A DNA stretch of 64,000 nucleotides from assembly GCA_032191485.1 (NCBI GenBank), contig JAVDOI010000040.1, forward strand, positions 124,001-188,000, written 5' to 3'. How positions within the stretch are numbered: the first letter of the stretch is position 1; each line of letters opens with the position of its first letter. Positions 56,972 through 64,000 of this stretch are shown here, piece by piece. Position numbers and translations under genes: made by a program. The DNA comes from Leptoclinus maculatus (Eukaryota > Chordata > Actinopteri > Perciformes > Stichaeidae). The notes beneath the pieces are model-generated. The model worked only from the letters and a program-made list of their open reading frames with translations. It was not told the origin of the DNA and did not search any database.

Positions 56972-57044
56972 GTTTCCGTAGTGTAGTGGTTATCACGTTC
57001 GCCTAACACGCGAAAGGTCCCCCATTCCAAACTGGGCGGAAACA
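56972..57044 (+). tRNA. tRNA-Val-AAC: tRNA-Val(AAC), unit 43, A type, broken
   Basis: CCATTCCAAAC: G53 to A (A53·C61) plus G57 to C; two unpaired T-stem positions and a broken B box. Confidence 0.58.
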
Positions 57045-57224
57045 CTATTGTTTGTTCCTGCTTACTCCACACAATAAAATTCTACTTAGTGGAATTGTCA
57101 GAAACTGGATAATAAGTACAACTGCCCCAGGGTTAGCTTTTCCTCCACACAATCAAAGTCTTCTGAGTTGCGTTCCCAGCAAACTGGATCAAAAGAAGCA
57201 CTGTGTGAATAATGTTTTCTCTCA

Positions 57225-57694
57225 GAGATACTTGAACTCTGTAATTTGGGGCAGCCACTCACTCCCACCCAGGGGTGAGCAATCCTCCACTTTCTGGTTG
57301 AGAACCACGGCTTCGTAAATTGTAGGTGCTAACTGTAAACCTGACCGCTTCACACTCGACTGCAAACTGTCCCAGTGCATGCTGAAGGTCACGGCCTGAT
57401 GAAGCCAATAGATCAACATCATCTGCAAAGAGCAGAGAAGCAATTCTGAGGACCCCCAGCTGCACCTCGAGTTGTGTTGGTCGGGATCCGGAATTCCGCA
57501 AACGGCTCATTCCACCATTTGACAATACCCCCAGTCAGGGACAGCAGTTCTCCTCCCTTGTAGGTGCCGAATCTCATCCAAACCGCTTCACACTTGACTG
57601 AAAACTGCCCCTTGTGTGCTGCTCCTGACTAGTCTTATTGTTTGCCAGAACTTCGTTGAGACCAACCAGAAGTCCTTCTCGATAGCTTTCCCCC
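57225..57694 (-). pseudogene. LINE RT remnant, unit 43, frameshifted
   Basis: A-type +1 with AVRFT. Confidence 0.75.
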
Positions 57695-57926
57695 TAAACC
57701 AACGTGTGGTAGGAATATCGCATTTCATGGACAAATGATTTTAAATAATAGTATCTTGGTAGTGATGAATTTTCCATTCTGATGTGCAACCTTTCATGCA
57801 CATTCATGCATGCTGAGGTAGGTGATCATATTGTCAATGTGAAGCTGTCTCTGACAGCAGGAACAAGCTCGATGTGTATCGTCTCTGTGTTAAATGGCTG
57901 TTGTCTTACTAGCAGCTGGTAGAAAA

Positions 57927-57998
57927 CTCCCCGTCAGGGAATCGAACCCTGGTCTTCTGCGTGACAAGCAGAGATACTGTCCACTATACTAACGAGGA
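57927..57998 (-). tRNA. tRNA-Asp-GTC: tRNA-Asp(GTC), unit 43, consensus
   Basis: Consensus copy paired with a doubly damaged Val. Confidence 0.95.
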
Positions 57999-58237
57999 CT
58001 GCACTAGTAGCATTTTTGGCTAGTGAAAAAAAAGCGGCGCTGTTCCGGAATTTAAAGGGAATTCTTAGAGCTATACAGGGGCGGCTTTAAGTGTAGTAGA
58101 CATTTACTGTCACTCAATGACACAGCAGCTGTCACTGAATCCATTCAGAAATCATGTTGTCTGGCATCTGAAATGTTTGCAGTCAAGTGTGAATGGTGCA
58201 TTGAGCCTGGGCACGTGCGTAAATGTCATTTTCAGCA

Positions 58238-58310
58238 GTTTCCGTAGTGTAGTGGTTATCACGTTCGCCTAACACGCGAAAGGTCCCCCATTCCAAACTG
58301 GGCGGAAACA
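58238..58310 (+). tRNA. tRNA-Val-AAC: tRNA-Val(AAC), unit 44, A type, broken
   Basis: Same G53 to A and G57 to C pair as unit 43, so the two genes were copied from one another. Confidence 0.58.
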
Positions 58311-58490
58311 CTATTGTTTGTTCCTGCTTACTCCACACAATAAAATTCTACTTAGTGGAATTGTCAGAAACTGGATAATAAGTACAACTGCCCCAGGGTT
58401 AGCTTTTCCTCCACACAATCAAAGTCTTCTGAGTTGCGTTCCCAGCAAACTGGATCAAAAGAAGCACTGTGTGAATAATGTTTTCTCTCA

Positions 58491-58960
58491 GAGATACTTG
58501 AACTCTGTAATTTGGGGCAGCCACTCACTCCCACCCAGGGGTGAGCAATCCTCCACTTTCTGGTTGAGAACCACGGCTTCGTAAATTGTAGGTGCTAACT
58601 GTAAACCTGACCGCTTCACACTCGACTGCAAACTGTCCCAGTGCATGCTGAAGGTCACGGCCTGATGAAGCCAATAGATCAACATCATCTGCAAAGAGCA
58701 GAGAAGCAATTCTGAGGACCCCCAGCTGCACCTCGAGTTGTGTTGGTCGGGATCCGGAATTCCGCAAACGGCTCATTCCACCATTTGACAATACCCCCAG
58801 TCAGGGACAGCAGTTCTCCTCCCTTGTAGGTGCCGAATCTCATCCAAACCGCTTCACACTTGACTGAAAACTGCCCCTTGTGTGCTGCTCCTGACTAGTC
58901 TTATTGTTTGCCAGAACTTCGTTGAGACCAACCAGAAGTCCTTCTCGATAGCATTCCCCC
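58491..58960 (-). pseudogene. LINE RT remnant, unit 44, frameshifted
   Basis: A-type +1; differs from unit 43 near its 5' edge (GATAGCATTCC). Confidence 0.75.
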
Positions 58961-59192
58961 TAAACCAATGTGTGGTAGGAATATCGCATTTCATGGACAA
59001 ATGATTTTAAATAATAGTATCTTGGTAGTGATGAATTTTCCATTCTGATGTGCAACCTTTCACGCACATTCATGCATGCTGAGGTAGGTGATCATATCGT
59101 CAATGTGAAGCTGTCTCTGACAGCAGGAACAAGCTCGATGTGTATCGTCTCTGTGTTAAATGGCTGTTGTCTTACTAGCAGCTGGTAGAAAA

Positions 59193-59264
59193 CTCCCCGT
59201 CAGGGAATCGAACCCTTGTCTTCTGCGTGACAAGCAGAGATACTGTCCACTATACTAACGAGGA
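59193..59264 (-). tRNA. tRNA-Asp-GTC: tRNA-Asp(GTC), unit 44, T-stem mismatch
   Basis: A49·G65, matching unit 35 in gene and flanks. Confidence 0.83.
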
Positions 59265-59502
59265 CTGCTCTTGTAGCATTTTTGGCTAGTGAAAAAAAGC
59301 GGCGCTGTTCCGGAATTTAAAGGGAATTCTTAGAGCTATACAGGGGCGGCTTTAGGTGTAGTAGACATTTACTGTCACTCAATGACACAGCAGCTGTCAC
59401 TGAATCCATTCAGAAATCATGTTGTCTGGCATCTGAAATGTTTGCAGTCAAGTGTGAATGGTGCATTGAGCCTGGGCACGTGCGTGAATGTCATTTTCAG
59501 CA

Positions 59503-59575
59503 GTTTGCGTAGTGTAGTAGTTATCACGTTCGCCTAACACGCGAAAGGTCCCCCGTTCCAAACTGGGCGGAAACA
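59503..59575 (+). tRNA. tRNA-Val-AAC: tRNA-Val(AAC), unit 45, triple lesion
   Basis: C5 to G, G18 to A, G57 to C; leader has a private GTGAATGTC. Confidence 0.58.
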
Positions 59576-59755
59576 CTATTGTTTGTTCCTGCTTACTCCA
59601 CACAATAAAATTCTACTTAGTGGAATTGTCAGAAACTGGATAATAAGTACAACTGCCCCAGGGTTAGCTTTTCCTCCACACAATCAAAGTCTTCTGAGTT
59701 GCGTTCCCAGCAAACTGGATCAAAAGAAGCACTGTGTGAATAATGTTTTCTCTCA

Positions 59756-60225
59756 GAGATACTTGAACTCTGTAATTTGGGGCAGCCACTCACTCCCACC
59801 CAGGGGTGAGCAATCCTCCACTTTCTGGTTGAGAACCACGGCTTCGTAAATTGTAGGTGCTAACTGTAATCCTGACCGCTTCACACTCGACTGCAAACTG
59901 TCCCAGTGCATGCTGAAGGTCACGGCCTGATGAAGCCAATAGATCAACATCATCTGCAAAGAGCAGAGAAGCAATTCTGAGGACCCCCAGCTGCACCTCG
60001 AGTTGTGTTGGTCGGGATCCGGAATTCCGCAAACGGCTCATTCCACCATTTGACAATACCCCCAGTCAGGGACAGCAGTTCTCCTCCCTTGTAGGTGCCG
60101 AATCTCATCCAAACCGCTTCACACTTGACTGAAAACTGCCCCTTGTGTGCTGCTCCTGACTAGTCTTATTGTTTGCCAGAACTTCGTTGAGACCAACCAG
60201 AAGTCCTTCTCGATAGCTTTCCCCC
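59756..60225 (-). pseudogene. LINE RT remnant, unit 45, frameshifted
   Basis: A-type +1 with AVRIT, as in unit 38. Confidence 0.75.
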
Positions 60226-60457
60226 TAAACCAATGTGTGGTAGGAATATCGCATTTCATGGACAAATGATTTTAAATAATAGTATCTTGGTAGTGATGAA
60301 TTTTCCATTCTGATGTGCAACCTTTCATGCACATTCATGCATGCTGAGGTAGGTGATCATATTGTCAATGTGAAGCTGTCTCTGACAGCAGGAACAAGCT
60401 CGATGTGTATCGTCTCTGTGTTAAATGGCTGTTGTCTTACTAGCAGCTGGTAGAAAA

Positions 60458-60529
60458 CTCCCCGTCAGGGAATCGAACCCTGGTCTTCTGCGTGACAAGC
60501 AGAGATACTGTCCACTATACTAACGAGGA
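60458..60529 (-). tRNA. tRNA-Asp-GTC: tRNA-Asp(GTC), unit 45, consensus
   Basis: Consensus gene; 7-A flank as in unit 44 but CTTGCAGC beside it. Confidence 0.95.
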
Positions 60530-60767
60530 CTGCACTTGCAGCATTTTTGGCTAGTGAAAAAAAGCGGCGCTGTTCCGGAATTTAAAGGGAATTCTTAGAG
60601 CTATACAGGGGCGGCTTTAGGTGTAGTAGACATTTACTGTCACTCAATGACACAGCAGCTGTCACTGAATCCATTCAGAAATCATGTTGTCTGGCATCTG
60701 AAATGTTTGCAGTCAAGTGTGAATGGTGCATTGAGCCTGGGCACGTGCGTAAATGTCATTTTCCGCA

Positions 60768-60840
60768 GTTTCCGTAGTGTAGTGGTTATCACGTTCGCCT
60801 AACACGCGAAAGGTCCCCCTTTCCAAACTGGGCGGAAACA
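60768..60840 (+). tRNA. tRNA-Val-AAC: tRNA-Val(AAC), unit 46, broken T arm
   Basis: CCTTTCCAAAC: G53 to T and G57 to C. Last copy in the window with the B-box lesion. Confidence 0.58.
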
Positions 60841-61020
60841 CTATTGTTTGTTCCTGCTTACTCCACACAATAAAATTCTACTTAGTGGAATTGTCAGAAA
60901 CTGGATAATAAGTACAACTGCCCCAGGGTTAGCTTTTCCTCCACACAATCAAAGTCTTCTGAGTTGCGTTCCCAGCAAACTGGATCAAAAGAAGCACTGT
61001 GTGAATAATGTTTTCTCTCA

Positions 61021-61489
61021 GAGATACTTGAACTCTGTAATTTGGGGCAGCCACTCACTCCCACCCAGGGGTGAGCAATCCTCCACTTTCTGGTTGAGAA
61101 CCACGGCTTCGTAATTGTAGGTGCTAACTGTAATCCTGACCGCTTCACACTCGACTGCAAACTGTCCCAGTGCATGCTGAAGGTCACGGCCTGATGAAGC
61201 CAATAGATCAACATCATCTGCAAAGAGCAGAGAAGCAATTCTGAGGACCCCCAGCTGCACCTCGAGTTGTGTTGGTCGGGATCCGGAATTCCGCAAACGG
61301 CTCATTCCACCATTTGACAATAACCCCAGTCAGGGACAGCAGTTCTCCTCCCTTGTAGGTGCCGAATCTCATCCAAACCGCTTCACACTTGACTGAAAAC
61401 TGCCCCTTGTGTGCTGCTCCTGACTAGTCTTATTGTTTGCCAGAACTTCGTTGAGACCAACCAGAAGTCCTTCTCGATAGCTTTCCCCC
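61021..61489 (-). pseudogene. LINE RT remnant, unit 46
   Basis: No frameshift although its Val gene has the A-type G57C; 100-codon frame open. Confidence 0.75.
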
Positions 61490-61721
61490 TAAACCAACGT
61501 GTGGTAGGAATATCGCATTTCATGGACAAATGATTTTAAATAATAGTATCTTGGTAGTGATGAATTTTCCATTCTGATGTGCAACCTTTCATGCACATTC
61601 ATGCATGCTGAGGTAGGTGATCATATTGTCAATGTGAAGCTGTCTCTGACAGCAGGAACAAGCTCGATGTGTATCGTCTCTGTGTTAAATGGCTGTTGTC
61701 TTACTAGCAGCTGGTAGAAAA

Positions 61722-61793
61722 CTCCCCGTCAGGGAATCGAACCCTGGTCTTCTGCGTGACAAGCAGAGATACTGTCCACTATACTAACGAGGA
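61722..61793 (-). tRNA. tRNA-Asp-GTC: tRNA-Asp(GTC), unit 46, consensus
   Basis: Consensus copy. Confidence 0.95.
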
Positions 61794-62032
61794 CTGCACT
61801 TGTAGCATTTTTGGCTAGTGAAAAAAAAGTGGCGCTGTTCCGGAATTTAAAGGGAATTCTTAGAGCTATACAGGGGTGGCTTTAAGTGCAGTAGACATTT
61901 ACTGTCACTCAATGACACAGCAGCTGTCACTGAATCCATTCAGAAATCATGTTGTCTGGCATCTGAAATGTTTGCAGTCAAGTGTGAATGGTGCATTGAG
62001 CCTGGGCACGTGCGTAAAGGTCATTTTCAGCA

Positions 62033-62105
62033 GTTTCCGTAGTGTAGTGGTTATCACGTTCGCCTAACACGCGAAAGGTCCCCCGTTCGAAACTGGGCGG
62101 AAACA
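62033..62105 (+). tRNA. tRNA-Val-AAC: tRNA-Val(AAC), unit 47, consensus
   Basis: Back to the array consensus. The downstream TTTT used as a late stop in other units is changed to CTTTAC here. Confidence 0.84.
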
Positions 62106-62285
62106 CTATTGTTTGTTCCTGCTTACTCCACACAATAAAATTCTACTTAGTGGAATTGTCAGAAACTGGATAATAAGTACAACTGCCCCAGGGTTAGCTT
62201 TACCTCCACACAATCAAAGTCTTCTGAGTTGCGTTCCCAGCAAACTGGATCAAAAGAAGCACTGTGTGAATAATGTTTTCTCTCA

Positions 62286-62754
62286 GAGATACTTGAACTC
62301 TGTAATTTGGGGCAGCCACTCACTCCCACCCAGGGGTGAGCAATCCTCCACTTTCTGGTTGAGAACCACGGCTTCGTAATTGTAGGTGCTAACTGTAATC
62401 CTGACCGCTTCACACTCGACTGCAAACTGTCCCAGTGCATGCTGAAGGTCACGGCCTGATGAAGCCAATAGATCAACATCATCTGCAAAGAGCAGAGAAG
62501 CAATTCTGAGGACCCCCAGCTGCACCTCGAGTTGTGTTGGTCGGGATCCGGAATTCCGCAAACGGCTCATTCCACCATTTGACAATACCCCCAGTCAGGG
62601 ACAGCAGTTCTCCTCCCTTGTAGGTGCCGAATCTCATCCAAACCGCTTCACACTTGACTGAAAACTGCCCCTTGTGTGCTGCTCCTGACTAGTCTTATTG
62701 TTTGCCAGAACTTCGTTGAGACCAACCAGAAGTCCTTCTCGATAGCTTTCCCCC
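62286..62754 (-). pseudogene. LINE RT remnant, unit 47
   Basis: FADD, open; same encoded sequence as unit 46. Confidence 0.75.
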
Positions 62755-62986
62755 TAAACCAATGTGTGGTAGGAATATCGCATTTCATGGACAAATGATT
62801 TTAAATAATAGTATCTTGGTAGTGATGAATTTTCCATTCTGATGTGCAACCTTTCATGCACATTCATGCATGCTGAGGTAGGTGATCATATCGTCAATGT
62901 GAAGCTGTCTCTGACAGCAGGAACAAGTTCGATGTGTATCGTCTCTGTGTTAAATGGCTGTTGTCTTACTAGCAGCTGGTAGAAAA

Positions 62987-63058
62987 CTCCCCGTCAGGGA
63001 ATCGAACCCTGGTCTTCTGCGTGACAAGCAGAGATACTGTCCACTATACTAACGAGGA
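62987..63058 (-). tRNA. tRNA-Asp-GTC: tRNA-Asp(GTC), unit 47, consensus
   Basis: Consensus copy; the last complete Asp gene in the window. Confidence 0.95.
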
Positions 63059-63297
63059 CTGCACTAGTAGCATTTTTGGCTAGTGAAAAAAAAGCGGCGC
63101 TGTTCCGGAATTTAAAGGGAATTCTTAGAGCTATACAGGGGCGGCTTTAAGTGTAGTAGACATTTACTGTCACTCAATGACACAGCAGCTGTCACTGAAT
63201 CCATTCAGAAATCATGTTGTCTGGCATCTGAAATGTTTGCAGTCAAGTGTGAATGGTGCATTGAGCCAGGGCACGTGCGTAAAAGTCATTTTCAGCA

Positions 63298-63370
63298 GTT
63301 TCCGTAGTGTAGTGGTTATCACGTTCGCCTAACACGCGAAAGGTCCCCCATTCGAAACTGGGCGGAAACA
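63298..63370 (+). tRNA. tRNA-Val-AAC: tRNA-Val(AAC), unit 48
   Basis: G53 to A (A53·C61) next to C52·U62, B box otherwise intact; followed by a T6 terminator. Confidence 0.7.
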
Positions 63371-63373
63371 CTA

Positions 63374-63379
63374 TTTTTT
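63374..63379 (+). terminator. T6 after tRNA-Val of unit 48
   Basis: The same G-to-T change as in unit 18 gives a T6 run 3 nt after the gene. Confidence 0.65.
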
Positions 63380-63550
63380 GTTCCTGCTTACTCCACACAA
63401 TAAAATTCTACTTAGTGGAATTGTCAGAAACTGGATAATAAGTACAACTGCCCCAGGGTTAGCTTTTCCTCCACACAATCAAAGTCTTCTGAGTTGCGTT
63501 CCCAGCAAACTGGATCAAAAGAAGCACTGTGTGAATAATGTTTTCTCTCA

Positions 63551-64000
63551 GAGATACTTGAACTCTGTAATTTGGGGCAGCCACTCACTCCCACCCAGGG
63601 GTGAGCAATCCTCCACTTTCTGGTTGAGAACCACGGCTTCGTAATTGTAGGTGCTAACTGTAATCCTGACCGCTTCACACTCGACTGCAAACTGTCCCAG
63701 TGCATGCTGAAGGTCACGGCCTGATGAAGCCAATAGATCAACATCATCTGCAAAGAGCAGAGAAGCAATTCTGAGGACCCCCAGCTGCACCTCGAGTTGT
63801 GTTGGTCGGGATCCGGAATTCCGCAAACGGCTCATTCCACCATTTGACAATAACCCCAGTCAGGGACAGCAGTTCTCCTCCCTTGTAGGTGCCGAATCTC
63901 ATCCAAACCGCTTCACACTTGACTGAAAACTGCCCCTTGTGTGCTGCTCCTGACTAGTCTTATTGTTTGCCAGAACTTCGTTGAGACCAACCAGAAGTCC
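63551..64000 (-). pseudogene. LINE RT remnant, unit 48, cut by window edge
   Basis: FADD, open; the 5' piece runs off the window. Confidence 0.73.

Larger units (their letters stand above)
1..64000. repeat. Tandem array of ~1.265-kb Val/Asp tRNA units
   Basis: Forty-eight head-to-tail copies of one unit fill the window. Distances between equivalent Val positions are mostly 1265 bp. Units 2, 3, 7 and 16 are 1255 bp because of a 10-bp deletion, unit 4 is 1251, units 11 and 14 are 1263, A-type units are mostly 1266 through one extra A, and units 17 and 20 are 1272 because of a 7-bp duplication. Units 12, 36 and 37 are longer because of transposons. tRNA positions below use standard numbering: Val anticodon AAC at 34-36 with T stem 49-53/61-65, Asp anticodon GTC. 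Every Val has U62 opposite C52 or U52. No other gene is visible. Confidence 0.98.

Noticed and set aside
1..64000. CRISPR array, because of the regular repeats
   Set aside because: The period is about 1.27 kb with tRNA genes and eukaryotic transposons inside; there are no short repeat-spacer units.
1..64000. 5S rRNA or snRNA genes within the unit, as in some fish multigene arrays
   Set aside because: I looked for 5S internal control sequences and snRNA-like starts in the spacers and saw none.
1..64000. Whole array as an assembly artefact
   Set aside because: Units carry many private and block-shared variants, which would not arise from collapsing or copying one read. Exact copy number may still be wrong.

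Overview
This window is one uninterrupted tandem array from a eukaryotic nuclear genome, almost certainly a teleost fish. The evidence for a teleost is vertebrate-type tRNA genes without encoded CCA, a decayed Rex3/RTE-type LINE fragment of the kind common in teleosts, and cut-and-paste transposon insertions with clean target-site duplications. No intact protein-coding gene is visible. The species is not determined.

Layout: 48 repeat units, numbered 1-48 here, run head to tail; the first and last are cut by the window edges. Most units are 1265 bp, with 1251, 1255, 1263, 1266 and 1272 bp variants. Each unit holds, in order: tRNA-Val(AAC) on +, a spacer of about 180 bp, a remnant of about 470 bp of a LINE reverse transcriptase on -, a spacer of about 230 bp, tRNA-Asp(GTC) on -, and a spacer of about 240 bp leading to the next Val gene. 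Val and Asp converge within a unit and diverge between units.

The two tRNA families look very different in quality. The Asp consensus folds fully. Compared with the usual vertebrate Asp gene as I know it, it carries three compensated stem changes, and it has a TTTT terminator directly after the gene. The Val consensus has a non-compensated mismatch in the T stem (C52·U62) in every copy, usually no proximal T-run, and many copies with further damage in the acceptor stem or B box. The simplest reading is that Asp was kept functional while Val is decaying.

Three units are interrupted by DNA transposons. Unit 12 has a 1003-bp TTAA-flanked element (15006-16008). Units 36 and 37 carry the same element of about 1.42 kb at the same base with the same AAACG duplication (45792-47215 and 48486-49906), so the loaded unit was itself duplicated. 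From about 33.9 kb on, units belong to two diverged types, A and B, which partly alternate and include clear A/B chimeras. This is direct evidence of unequal exchange and gene conversion.

How the parts work together: only the tRNA genes are plausible products. The LINE remnant and the transposons are passengers amplified with the repeat unit.
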